NCBI RefSeq assembly: GCF_001277345.1
Contig: NZ_LIUT01000002.1
Location: forward strand, 130,262 to 194,261
Direction: 5' to 3'
DNA length: 64,000 nucleotides
Origin: Paenibacillus solani
GTDB taxonomy: Bacteria; Bacillota; Bacilli; Paenibacillales; Paenibacillaceae
Shown: one piece after another, positions 8,973 to 17,022 of the stretch
Numbering within the stretch: the stretch's first letter is position 1
How the letters are laid out: every line of letters starts with the position of its first letter
Program-made: the position numbers and the translations under genes
The notes under the pieces: model-generated
Database searches by the model: none
Seen by the model: only the letters and a program-made list of their open reading frames with translations
Told to the model about the DNA's origin: nothing

Positions 8973-9117
8973 CTCCACGTTCCTCCTAAGAAAATGTTTC
9001 TCCTCGCAAGGCAGCATGCGGTTGCTCCCGTTTGTCTCTCTATCGCCTCGCCAGTGCCCGGATTTATCTATTCTTCCCAGTGCTCTGGCATGAAAATAAG
9101 GAAAAACCATGAACCGA

Positions 9118-9147
9118 AAGAGGAGACCCGTGAACGGAACTCCTCTT
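9118..9147 (-). terminator. Hairpin between gapA and pgk, possible partial terminator or mRNA-end stabiliser
   Basis: AAGAGGAG pairs with CTCCTCTT around a 14-base loop, 20 bases after the gapA stop. Only three T residues follow, so it is a weak terminator at best. It could cause graded expression of gapA over the downstream genes or protect a processed cggR-gapA end. Confidence 0.5.
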
Positions 9148-9167
9148 CGATTGAATGGCTAGATCAA

Positions 9168-10172
9168 TTACAGACCTTTGCTTGCGATGTAAGCAGCAAG
9201 GTCAACGACACGGTTGGAGTAGCCCCACTCGTTGTCATACCAAGAAATAACCTTCACCATGTTGTCGCCAACAACCATTGTCGACAGGGAGTCGATTGTG
9301 GAAGAAGCAGGATCTGTATTGTAGTCGCTGGATACAAGCGGCTCTTCGGAGTAGTTCATGATACCTTTCAGAGGACCGTTAGCAGCAGCTTTCAAAGCTT
9401 CGTTTACAGCTTCTCTTGTTACTGGCTTGGAAGTTTCGATTACCAAGTCTGTTACGGAAACGTTCTTCGTAGGTACGCGCATAGCCATACCGTTCAATTT
9501 ACCTTTCAACTGTGGCAGAACCAAGCTAACAGCTTTAGCTGCACCAGTTGTGGAAGGAATGATGTTCTCAGCTGCTGCACGAGCACGACGAAGGTCTTTG
9601 TGCGGCAGGTCAAGTACTTGCTGGTCATTCGTGTAAGAGTGAACCGTAGTCATCATACCTTTTTCGATTCCGAAGTTCTCGTCCAGAACCTTAGCGAATG
9701 GAGCCAAGCAGTTTGTTGTACAAGAAGCGTTGGAGATAATAGTATGGTTAGCTGGATCGTATTTGTCTTCGTTTACGCCCATAACGATGGTGATATCTTC
9801 GTCAGTAGCTGGAGCGGAAATGATAACTTTCTTAGCGCCGCCTTTCAAGTGAGCGGAAGCTTTGTCTTTCGCTGTGAAAATACCAGTGGATTCTACAACG
9901 ATTTCAACGCCGTACTCAGCCCAAGGCAATGCTTCAGGGTTACGCTCAGCGAATACTTTCACTTCGCGGCCGTTTACAACCAGTGCGCCTTCTTTAGCTT
10001 CAACTGTTGCATCCAGTCTGCCGTGAGTAGTGTCATATTTCAAAAGGTGTGCCAACGTGCTCACATCCGTCAAATCGTTGATTGCTACGATTTCAACTTC
10101 GCTGTTGTTCAGCGCAGCGCGGAACACGTTACGTCCAATACGTCCAAAACCGTTAATACCTACTTTAACCAT
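9168..10172 (-). CDS. gapA: Glyceraldehyde-3-phosphate dehydrogenase, NAD-dependent glycolytic type
   Basis: Oxidises glyceraldehyde 3-phosphate to 1,3-bisphosphoglycerate. The 334-residue product has the Rossmann start GINGFGRIGRN (6-16), the catalytic Cys151 in SNASCTTNCLAP and the sugar-binding RVPTKNVSV. The acidic residue in AINDLTD (about 33) fits NAD preference. An AGGGAATT-type site (GGAGGG) precedes the ATG at 10172. Its place directly after cggR marks it as the glycolytic GapA, not the gluconeogenic GapB. Confidence 0.97.
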   Translation of the reverse strand: MVKVGINGFGRIGRNVFRAALNNSEVEIVAINDLTDVSTLAHLLKYDTTHGRLDATVEAKEGALVVNGREVKVFAERNPEALPWAEYGVEIVVESTGIFTAKDKASAHLKGGAKKVIISAPATDEDITIVMGVNEDKYDPANHTIISNASCTTNCLAPFAKVLDENFGIEKGMMTTVHSYTNDQQVLDLPHKDLRRARAAAENIIPSTTGAAKAVSLVLPQLKGKLNGMAMRVPTKNVSVTDLVIETSKPVTREAVNEALKAAANGPLKGIMNYSEEPLVSSDYNTDPASSTIDSLSTMVVGDNMVKVISWYDNEWGYSNRVVDLAAYIASKGL

Positions 10173-10269
10173 GAGTAATTCCCTCCATATTTATGAAATT
10201 TATATATTCAAGATTAGCCGTTAAGCCAATCATGACAACAATATTGAAAAACAAGCCTGATCCACGGAA

Positions 10270-11313
10270 TTAAATATCCGCGTCAATCTCTTTCTCGATT
10301 TCCAGTGCGGCAGCTTCATCCGTCACGAGAATATTCTCATGTCCGAACCTCAGGACCGCGTGAATCGCTTTGCCCTTGCCTTGACCGCCTGCAATACCGA
10401 TGATCGTCTCCGTCCGCATAATATCCTCAAGCCGTAGGCCGAGGGTAAGCATCTTGTGGACGACTTCGCCATCTTCACTGAAATAATAGCCGAAGGATTC
10501 CGCAATGGCGCCATCTGCCTGCAAGCCCTGAATAGAGCTGTCATCCAGTTTGCGTCGTCTTGCCATTTCCATTGCGTCGCCGATGCCGTGAATAATGACC
10601 CGGCACCGCCTGATCACATCCACAATCTCTTGGATATGCTGGTCCTGAACCAGGGACTGGTAGGCATCCTCGCTTAACAGATCCGGTACATGAAGCAGCC
10701 GGTATTCTGCTCCGACACGCTTAGCCATCTTGGAGGCAATGGTGTTCGCTTGAATCTCCATGCTCTCACCGAGACCACCCCGAGCTGGCACGAACCAAGT
10801 GTCTGTCAACGACTCGCCATTCGGCAAAGCAGGCATCTGTTCTGCTACTTCAGCGAGTGTGGAGCCGCCTGTAACGGCAATCGTGTCTCCATTCTCTACA
10901 AAGCTGAGAAGCGTTCTGGCTCCGGCACGCCCAAGCTCCCGCTTGACTTCCGGAGATGATTCACTGTCACCGGGAATAATGACCACTTTACGAAGCCCGT
11001 AAGCCTGACGAATCTTCTCTTCCAGTTCAACAAGTCCGAACAACTCATTCATGACCGGTTCCAAATCTTCCAGCAAGCTTATTCCTAAAGCGCTAATCCG
11101 CATGCCAAGCGTTTCAATCTCAATCAACCCTTGGGCCTTCAGCAGATCCGTCTCTGCTCTGAGCACACGCTCGGTCATTGATAATAATGAAGCCAGCGTC
11201 CTGCGACCAACCATTCCGGACAACTTAATCTGATAAAGTATGGAATATCTTCGTTTGAGAGTGTCCATCAGATCCGGCAGAAGTTGCTCTTGTATTTCTA
11301 ATAGGTTACGCAT
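10270..11313 (-). CDS. cggR: Central glycolytic genes regulator, SorC/DeoR-family repressor
   Basis: Represses the operon it heads; in Bacillus it is released by fructose 1,6-bisphosphate. The start is the ATG at 11313 (MRNLLEIQEQLLPDL), preceded by AGGAG and aligned with the start of the Bacillus protein; codons further upstream overlap the operator. Residues about 30-65 form a winged helix-turn-helix (GRRTLASLLSMTERVLRAE). The rest is a sugar-phosphate-binding domain with GGSTLAEVAEQMP and the late GIAGGQGKGKAI motif. Length 347 is normal. The operator sits at 11354-11395. Confidence 0.93.
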   Translation of the reverse strand: MRNLLEIQEQLLPDLMDTLKRRYSILYQIKLSGMVGRRTLASLLSMTERVLRAETDLLKAQGLIEIETLGMRISALGISLLEDLEPVMNELFGLVELEEKIRQAYGLRKVVIIPGDSESSPEVKRELGRAGARTLLSFVENGDTIAVTGGSTLAEVAEQMPALPNGESLTDTWFVPARGGLGESMEIQANTIASKMAKRVGAEYRLLHVPDLLSEDAYQSLVQDQHIQEIVDVIRRCRVIIHGIGDAMEMARRRKLDDSSIQGLQADGAIAESFGYYFSEDGEVVHKMLTLGLRLEDIMRTETIIGIAGGQGKGKAIHAVLRFGHENILVTDEAAALEIEKEIDADI

Positions 11314-11353
11314 GCATTTCCACTCCTGCAAACTTCGTCTTGGCTCTCCTCTA

Positions 11354-11395
11354 CCTGGCCGTAAAATGTCCCAGTCAAACGTTTTAAGTCCCACC
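11354..11395 (-). promoter_or_regulatory. CggR operator (two direct TGGGAC repeats)
   Basis: On the minus strand two copies of TGGGAC are spaced 21 bases apart; the second continues as ACATTTTACG, like the operator of the Bacillus subtilis cggR-gapA promoter. The site begins just downstream of the -10 box and ends 40 bases before the cggR start codon, so a bound repressor would block transcript elongation or initiation. Confidence 0.8.
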
Positions 11396-11398
11396 TAT

Positions 11399-11427
11399 AT
11401 TCTAACCAATAATCACACGGGTTGCAA
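11399..11427 (-). promoter_or_regulatory. Promoter of the cggR-gapA-pgk-tpiA-gpmI-eno operon
   Basis: TTGCAA (11422-11427) and TAGAAT (11399-11404) are 17 bases apart on the minus strand, immediately upstream of the CggR operator. The spacing and order agree with a vegetative sigma factor promoter. Confidence 0.75.
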
Positions 11428-11521
11428 GTGTCCGAAAGTATATTTCTCCGCCCCAAGCATTCTTATTCATTATGGCCAACTTTGGGCTTTCTATATAATA
11501 GGAGCAAAGTTTTGTTCGCTC

Positions 11522-11550
11522 TTGTAATTTGAAAATAGATGCGGTATAAT
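11522..11550 (+). promoter_or_regulatory. Promoter of tRNA-Arg
   Basis: TTGTAA (11522-11527), a 17-base spacer, and a perfect TATAAT (11545-11550), ending 23 bases before the tRNA. Confidence 0.75.
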
Positions 11551-11573
11551 CAACTTCGTTGCTAATTTTCTTT

Positions 11574-11648
11574 GCGCCCGTGGTCCAATGGATATGACGT
11601 AGGCCTCCGGAGCCTGAGATCGAGGTTCGATTCCTCGCGGGCGCGCCA
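11574..11648 (+). tRNA. tRNA-Arg, anticodon CCG
   Basis: The acceptor stem GCGCCCG (11574-11580) pairs with CGGGCGC (11638-11644). The T arm is CGAGG-TTCGATT-CCTCG. The anticodon arm has loop CTCCGGA, giving anticodon CCG at 11607-11609 (reads CGG codons). CCA is encoded at 11646-11648. A lone tRNA-Arg beside clpP matches the arrangement in Bacillus. An oligo-T run near 11701-11707 may mark its 3' end, but the stem before it is weak. Confidence 0.95.
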
Positions 11649-11716
11649 TTTTAACTTTGATTCTCTATACTGATTACCCTAAAGTGCCCATGACGGCTCT
11701 TTTTTTTATCCAATAG

Positions 11717-11756
11717 TTTGACTATCTTTGACTTTTTGATTTAAATTGTTTATCAT
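11717..11756 (+). promoter_or_regulatory. clpP promoter with CtsR heptad repeat operator
   Basis: TTTGACTATCTTTGACTT (11717-11734) is the reverse complement form of the CtsR tandem heptad, with one mismatch. Its second half supplies the -35 TTGACT (11728-11733), 17 bases from TATCAT (11751-11756). CtsR bound here would repress clpP until heat or protein stress. Confidence 0.8.
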
Positions 11757-11812
11757 ATGGTTAATAAGGTAACAGTATTGATATGAGGTACTTTTAAGAG
11801 GAGGTTTTTCAC

Positions 11813-12409
11813 GTGAGTTTTATCCCTATGGTCGTTGAACAGAGTAACCGCGGCGAGCGGGCGTACGACATTTATTCCCGATTGCTGAAAGACCGCATTA
11901 TATTCCTCGGCTCCGACGTCAATGACGTGGTTGCCAACTCCATCATAGCCCAAATGCTGTTCTTGTCAGCTGAGGATCCTGAGAAGGATATTCATCTTTA
12001 CATCAACAGCCCTGGCGGTTCCATTACTGCTGGTATGGCTATATTCGATACGATGCAGTTCATCAAGCCGGATGTTTCAACCATCTGTGTCGGTATGGCT
12101 GCTTCCATGGGTGCTTTCCTGCTCAACGCAGGCGCTAAGGGCAAGCGTTACGGTTTGCCAAACAGCGAGATCATGATTCACCAGCCGCTCGGCGGCGCTC
12201 AGGGCCAAGCAACGGATATCGAAATCCGTGCCCGCCGCATCCTCAAGATGCGTGACAAGCTGAACCGCATCCTCTCCGAACGTACCGGCCAACCGCTGGA
12301 GCGCATTGAGAAGGATACCGACCGCGATTACTTCATGACGGCTGAAGAAGCCAAAGAATATGGTCTGATTGATCAAGTACTTGAGAATACACCACCGCAA
12401 GGACTATAA
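11813..12409 (+). CDS. clpP: ATP-dependent Clp protease proteolytic subunit
   Basis: Serine peptidase that forms a double heptameric ring and degrades proteins fed by ClpX, ClpC or ClpE. The 198-residue product carries the catalytic triad at canonical places: Ser98 (GMAASMGA), His123 (MIHQPLGG) and Asp172 (DTDRDYF). The N-terminal axial loop SFIPMVVEQ is intact, with no long propeptide. GTG start with GAGGAGG 8 bases upstream. Transcribed alone from a CtsR-controlled promoter and ended by the hairpin at 12421-12456. Confidence 0.98.
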   Translation: MSFIPMVVEQSNRGERAYDIYSRLLKDRIIFLGSDVNDVVANSIIAQMLFLSAEDPEKDIHLYINSPGGSITAGMAIFDTMQFIKPDVSTICVGMAASMGAFLLNAGAKGKRYGLPNSEIMIHQPLGGAQGQATDIEIRARRILKMRDKLNRILSERTGQPLERIEKDTDRDYFMTAEEAKEYGLIDQVLENTPPQGL

Positions 12410-12420
12410 GAATCGCAGCT

Positions 12421-12456
12421 AAAGGCAGTTACCGGTGTCAACCGGCAGCTGCCTTT
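12421..12456 (+). terminator. Rho-independent terminator of clpP
   Basis: AAAGGCAG pairs with CTGCCTTT, with an inner CCGGT/ACCGG stem, followed by TTTTCATTTTTC, 11 bases after the clpP stop. Confidence 0.85.
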
Positions 12457-12493
12457 TTCATTTTTCTTGAATATATAATTGCACATACAGAAA

Positions 12494-12555
12494 AACCCTT
12501 GGCCATAAGAAGCTAACAGAAGACTCTATCTCCTGCGCCTCTATGACCAAGGGTT
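12494..12555 (-). terminator. Long-loop hairpin, probable terminator of the RsiV/PdaC-like gene
   Basis: AACCCTTGG (12494-12502) pairs with CCAAGGGTT (12547-12555); on the minus strand the stem is followed by TTTTTC. The 44-base loop is longer than usual and could fold further. Confidence 0.5.
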
Positions 12556-12681
12556 CTCTGCAATTGGTTCCAGTACACTGTTGCTTCGGGACAGCATGTA
12601 TTCATAATTTAATAACGAGTAATGAGTACGTAATGAACCTTATTCCTGACGTACGTTTATAGACAATCTATCCGCAGTATC

Positions 12682-13761
12682 TTATTTCCATTCCTTCAGC
12701 TTCAGCTCAAATTCCGGGAATCCATAGGCATATGCTGTGTATTCATAGAGCTGGAAGTATAACACCGCAGCATTATCCTTTACATAAAACTCTGCATCGG
12801 CAGGCACTCCCTCAAATCCACCGAGGTATCCGCCTTCCTTTTTCATCTTATTCAGCACGGTGTTGTTCAGTTTCTGCTTGTTCTTGCCTTCCATATTAAT
12901 GAAATCACCCAGCTTCATTTGCTTGCCGTCCTTCAAGGAGAACGTAAAGCTTTTACGGAAAGTCATACCATGGGCACCGCCAGTATAAGAATAATCATAT
13001 GTCGTAATGCTGAGAATATCGTTCTGGTTATACTGAACTATGAAATCTCCATTGAATTCATACGGATATTGGGAATCCGACGGCGAGAGGGTACCCTCGT
13101 TTTCTTCAGCACCTGTGATCACACCCGATGCATTCTCTTTCAGCACACTATTAATTTCAGCCTGTACGTCCGCATCAGCCAGGCCGCTGACAACCGGATA
13201 ATGGGCAACCGCTTCTACGCCTAGAATCTTCTTCTTCAGCGTCGCTGATTTGATCGTAATGTCATTCTGCTTCTTCGGCGTCATGCTAAGTGTTTTCGAG
13301 GCAGGGTTCCATTGTCCCTGAATTCCAAGGTAGTCGCTAATATTCTTGTAAGGCAGATACAGGCGCCCATTAATAATCTGTCCGCCCGGGTCACCAGCGT
13401 AACTACCGCTCACCAAAATGCCGATTTCGTTGGAGGAGTATACGACGGCGCTTAGCTTGTTATAGCCGCCGCTGTTGCTCAGCGTATACGTACGATTTTT
13501 TGAGTCATATTTAAGAGACATTCCCAGACCATCCCGCAAAGCAGTGGCCGGCACATAGGTTACCCCATGCAGCACAATCCCTTTTTGTGGCAAGTTCTTG
13601 CCGTTCCATTTCAACTGAACTTCATTCTTAGACGATTTTTGGCTGGTGGAAACGGTTGTCTTCGGAGCGCCTGCATCGATGACCTGTCCGTTCATTCCAA
13701 GACTGCCAAGTAGGACACTAGTAGCGATTAATGATGCACATACACGAAATTTAGGATTCAT
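12682..13761 (-). CDS. Secreted protein with copper-amine-oxidase N-like, DUF4163 and DUF3298 (RsiV-like) domains
   Basis: The 359-residue product starts with a signal peptide (VCASLIATSVLLGSLG). Residues 50-165 hold two copper-amine-oxidase N-terminal-like units (GVTYVPATALRDGL and GRLYLPYKNISDYL). Residues 175-260 look like DUF4163 and 265-345 like DUF3298, with YTGGAHGMTFRKSFTFSL and the late VLYFQLYEYTAYAYG. The last pair of domains occurs in PdaC and in the anti-sigma factor RsiV, where it binds lysozyme or muropeptides. There is no deacetylase domain and no transmembrane anchor, so a wall- or lysozyme-binding role is only inferred. The gene is single and convergent with clpP. Confidence 0.75.
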   Translation of the reverse strand: MNPKFRVCASLIATSVLLGSLGMNGQVIDAGAPKTTVSTSQKSSKNEVQLKWNGKNLPQKGIVLHGVTYVPATALRDGLGMSLKYDSKNRTYTLSNSGGYNKLSAVVYSSNEIGILVSGSYAGDPGGQIINGRLYLPYKNISDYLGIQGQWNPASKTLSMTPKKQNDITIKSATLKKKILGVEAVAHYPVVSGLADADVQAEINSVLKENASGVITGAEENEGTLSPSDSQYPYEFNGDFIVQYNQNDILSITTYDYSYTGGAHGMTFRKSFTFSLKDGKQMKLGDFINMEGKNKQKLNNTVLNKMKKEGGYLGGFEGVPADAEFYVKDNAAVLYFQLYEYTAYAYGFPEFELKLKEWK

Positions 13762-14256
13762 ATTAGAATTCCACCTTTATTAAATTAAGTTTCTCATGAG
13801 TTGTTAATATATTACCCTTAATCATTATAAGGAAAGCCTTCTATGTATTGGTAACAAAGTCAGTGACAATTTTGATTCCGGGTCTTAATGCCTAATCTTT
13901 CATAACATGCTGTTACTCTGGAAATGGAACGTAAACAAGAGCACCTCCATAAGCATCTACAAACCATAAATCGCACTGTCTTGCACAATATAAGCTGTGG
14001 CAAGAAAGCCAAGCTCGCATCCCAAGGCATATCCTCTCTTATATATAACATATAACACCACGAGCGGACTTTTAGTTGTGGTTAGATTCGTATAAATCGG
14101 ACTATTTTCCCTATTCTGGGTCTAAAGGATCACTACGATATAAAAAGCGCCGTTTGATGCGATGAAAAAAAATAGCCGCCTAAAAGAGCCGCAAACACAA
14201 AAAAGCCCATCCCCACAGGGACAGGCTTCGTGTCTTTGTTACTGTAATATCTTCGA
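13762..14256. other. Intergenic region between potD and the RsiV-like gene
   Basis: About 495 bases without a supported gene. A 63-codon Cys-rich minus frame (13860-14051) has no ribosome binding site and no plausible composition. The only clear element is the potD terminator at 14203-14228; the promoter of the RsiV-like gene should lie within 13762-13900. Confidence 0.5.
14203..14228 (-). terminator. Rho-independent terminator of potABCD
   Basis: Minus-strand stem AAGCCTGTCCC / GGGATGGGCTT with a TGTG loop (contains G-U pairs), followed by TTTTTTGTG, 29 bases past the potD stop. Confidence 0.85.
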
Positions 14257-15309
14257 TTATCGGCCGCTCTTCAGCTCGGTCCACTGACGGTCATAGATCT
14301 GGAGCGCTTCGCCGACATTATCAAGCCACTCGGTACGATGCAGCTCATCGTCCGTCAAGTTGATCATGGTGTTATTGCGATAGTCCTCACTATGGAATTC
14401 CATCGCTTTGGTGTTCGGATTGCTGTATCCGATAAATTCATAATTCTTGGCACTGACCTCAGGCTCCATCATATAGTTGATGAATTTCTCGGCCAGCTCT
14501 TTATTCTTCGCACCCTTAGGAATCGCATAGTTATCCGAGAAGATGGTCGCCCCCTCTTCAGGTACAACATATGCAACATCCGGGTTCTCGGCCGCAATGA
14601 ATGCCGCATCCCCAGACCATACGGTAGCAATCCAGCCTTCTTCCTGAATCATCTTCTGCTTAATGTTGTCCGTATCAAACGCGAGCACATTCGGCAGCAG
14701 TGTCTTCAGTTCATTCGTGGCAGCAGTAATTTCGGCTTCGTCCGTAGTGCTGTTGGACTTCCCTTCCTTCTTCAGGGCCATGCCGATCATTTCACGGTTG
14801 TCATCCAAAAGCAGGACTTTTCCCTTGTATGCCGGATTCCAGAGGTCTTCCCAGCTGTTAATCTCATCTTTTACATATTTCTTGTTATATGCAATTCCCG
14901 TTACACCGGACGTGTAGACGATCGAATATTTATTGCCCGGGTCATAAGAAGGATCCTTAAACGTATCCGTAATATTGACGAAGTTCGGGATATTATTCAT
15001 GTCCAGAGGCTCAAGCAGCTCCGTTTCGATCATTGTTTTCACCATATAATCGGACGGCTGAATGAGGTCATACCCACTGCCGCCAGCCTTGATCTTAGCC
15101 AGCAGGTCTTCATTGTTTGCATAATTATCGTAGGTCACCTTCACGTTGTACTTCGTTTCGAAGTCCTTCAGCACCTCGGGATCGAAATTGTCCGCCCAGC
15201 TATAAATGTGAAGAGTTTCCTTATCCGAGCCGCAAGCAGCCAGGAGTCCTACAGACAATACTGCAACCAGGCCTGCCGCGAGCAGGCGGGTCCATCTAGA
15301 TTGTTTCAA
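14257..15309 (-). CDS. potD: Spermidine/putrescine ABC transporter substrate-binding lipoprotein
   Basis: Binds polyamines outside the membrane for PotABC. The start is TTG at 15309 with GAGAGGAG upstream. The signal ends LLAACG (Cys about residue 26), marking a lipoprotein. The mature protein begins LHIYSWADNFDPEVL and contains the PotD/PotF hallmarks SGYDLIQPSDYMV, VYTSGVTGIAYNKK and the ligand-pocket region ATVWSGDAAF. Length 350 is usual. It ends the pot operon, 57 bases after potC, and precedes a strong terminator. Spermidine versus putrescine cannot be decided here. Confidence 0.93.
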   Translation of the reverse strand: MKQSRWTRLLAAGLVAVLSVGLLAACGSDKETLHIYSWADNFDPEVLKDFETKYNVKVTYDNYANNEDLLAKIKAGGSGYDLIQPSDYMVKTMIETELLEPLDMNNIPNFVNITDTFKDPSYDPGNKYSIVYTSGVTGIAYNKKYVKDEINSWEDLWNPAYKGKVLLLDDNREMIGMALKKEGKSNSTTDEAEITAATNELKTLLPNVLAFDTDNIKQKMIQEEGWIATVWSGDAAFIAAENPDVAYVVPEEGATIFSDNYAIPKGAKNKELAEKFINYMMEPEVSAKNYEFIGYSNPNTKAMEFHSEDYRNNTMINLTDDELHRTEWLDNVGEALQIYDRQWTELKSGR

Positions 15310-15366
15310 TTCACTATCTCCTCTCTTTCCATTTCCAAATTGTATTCGATAAAACGACTCTTGCCG

Positions 15367-16173
15367 CTAGATCGGTAATGTTTTGTGTTTCTTCTGCCCA
15401 TTGCCGCGGTTAAGAATATATTGGGCTAACAGGATCAGCGTAATGCTTACCAAGATGAGCAGTGTACATAGCGCATTAATCTCGGGTGAAATACCGCGTT
15501 TCACCTGTGCATAGATATATATCGGAAGCGTCGTGGAACTTGGGCCGGCAACAAAGAAGCTGACCATAAAGTCATCCAGTGACAGTGTAAAAGCAATCAA
15601 AGCGCCGGATATAATACCAGGAGCAATCTGCGGCAGCGTGACGTACCGGAAGGTCTGCCACGGCGTCGCGCCCAGATCCTGCGCTGCCTCCCCGAGCTGC
15701 TTGCCCATGCCCGACAATCGGGCCGTCACAACAACGTAGACGTACGACAAGCTGAACGTAATATGGGCGATGATCACCGTTGTCTTGCCAAGCGGTATGT
15801 TCAGTTGGCTGAACAACACCAGCAGCGACAGTCCCATAATGATATCCGGAATAATGACCGGCAGGTACAGCAGACCATTCATGCCGGTGCGGCCCTTACG
15901 CCCCAAATTCCGGAGCGAGAGCGCAGCTGCCGTGCCAAGCAGGGTTGAAACGATGGTCGATATGACAGCCACCGTCAAGCTGTTCATCAGCGCTTCCATG
16001 ACATGCCGGTTCTCAAATAGCGATGCATACCAATCCAGTGTGAAGCCTTCCCAGTTACCGCTCAGCCGCGTATCATTGAAGGAATAGATGATGATCATGA
16101 TGATGGGTACATAGATGAAAGCCATCATAAGGAAGGAGTGAATCCCGAGCAGCGGATGATTCTTCTTCTTCAC
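15367..16173 (-). CDS. potC: Spermidine/putrescine ABC transporter permease PotC
   Basis: Inner-membrane permease of the polyamine importer, paired with PotB. The 268 residues hold about six hydrophobic helices and the EAA loop EAAQDLGATPWQTFRYVTLPQIAPG (here at about 163-187), which docks PotA. The GTG start at 16173 follows the potB stop codon without any gap, indicating coupled translation. Sequence features such as FNDTRLSGNWEGFTLDWY near the N terminus are typical of PotC. Confidence 0.93.
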   Translation of the reverse strand: MKKKNHPLLGIHSFLMMAFIYVPIIMIIIYSFNDTRLSGNWEGFTLDWYASLFENRHVMEALMNSLTVAVISTIVSTLLGTAAALSLRNLGRKGRTGMNGLLYLPVIIPDIIMGLSLLVLFSQLNIPLGKTTVIIAHITFSLSYVYVVVTARLSGMGKQLGEAAQDLGATPWQTFRYVTLPQIAPGIISGALIAFTLSLDDFMVSFFVAGPSSTTLPIYIYAQVKRGISPEINALCTLLILVSITLILLAQYILNRGNGQKKHKTLPI

Positions 16174-17022
16174 TTATCTTCCCTCCCCTACGCGTTGATG
16201 GCGGGCTTGCATCGCCCGGTTAAAGAGCAGGATCAGCACCAGAGACGTAGCAACGAAAATCACGGACAGCGCCGCTCCAAAAGGCCAGTTGCGTGCACCC
16301 AGGAACTGCTGCTGGATGATGTTACTGATCATGGAAGATTTCGCGCCACCCAGAATATCCGTGACAACAAACATTCCTGAAGTTGAGACATAGACCAGAA
16401 CCGCGCCGGTCATGATGCCGGATTTGCTCTGCGGCAAGGTAATATGCCGGAACGCCTTCCATCTGGAAGCGCCCAGATCACTGGCCGCATCCAAGAGACG
16501 CTTGTCCATCTGCTCCAGGGCCACGTAAATCGGCAGCACCATGAACGGGATGAAGTTATACACCATGCCGAGCAGTACGGCACCGTACGTATAGAGCATC
16601 TGAATCGGTTCATCGATCCATCCCATCCACAGCAGCAGGCTGTTCACTACGCCTTGCGTTCGCAGCAGCAAAACCCAGGCATAAGTACGGATCAAAAAGT
16701 TAATCCAGAAAGGGACCGTAATCAGAATCAATCCCCAGGTCTGAATACGCGGGGAAGCTCCCGCTATATAGTAAGCCAGGGGATAGCTGACCAACAAGCA
16801 AATCACCGTTGTCAGCAGCGACAATACCAAGGTATCCCAATAGATGCCTAAATATAATGGATCAAAAAAGGTCTTATAACCTTCCAAGCTGAAGGAAAAA
16901 ACGATATTCCCCAGCGCGTCCCGGGAGAGAAAGGAAATGCCGACCACAATCAGCATCGGAACGATCAGGAACAGGCATAGCCACAGCAGCACCGGAGTCA
17001 GCAGGAATCTTGATTTCCTCAT
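16174..17022 (-). CDS. potB: Spermidine/putrescine ABC transporter permease PotB
   Basis: Second permease subunit of the polyamine importer. 282 residues, about six helices, with the extended N-terminal helix RFLLTPVLLWLCLFLIVPML and the ATPase-docking loop DAASDLGASRWKAFRHITLPQ. Its ATG at 17022 overlaps the TGA of potA (ATGA), and its stop abuts the start of potC, so A, B and C should be made in a fixed ratio. Confidence 0.93.
   Translation of the reverse strand: MRKSRFLLTPVLLWLCLFLIVPMLIVVGISFLSRDALGNIVFSFSLEGYKTFFDPLYLGIYWDTLVLSLLTTVICLLVSYPLAYYIAGASPRIQTWGLILITVPFWINFLIRTYAWVLLLRTQGVVNSLLLWMGWIDEPIQMLYTYGAVLLGMVYNFIPFMVLPIYVALEQMDKRLLDAASDLGASRWKAFRHITLPQSKSGIMTGAVLVYVSTSGMFVVTDILGGAKSSMISNIIQQQFLGARNWPFGAALSVIFVATSLVLILLFNRAMQARHQRVGEGR

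Noticed and set aside
11654..11708. Terminator after tRNA-Arg
   Set aside because: An oligo-T run is present, but the preceding stem (GCC/GGC) is only three to four pairs, too weak to call.
13860..14051. 63-codon minus frame upstream of potD terminator
   Set aside because: Rich in Cys, Arg and Leu without a helix pattern, no ribosome binding site, no conserved motif.
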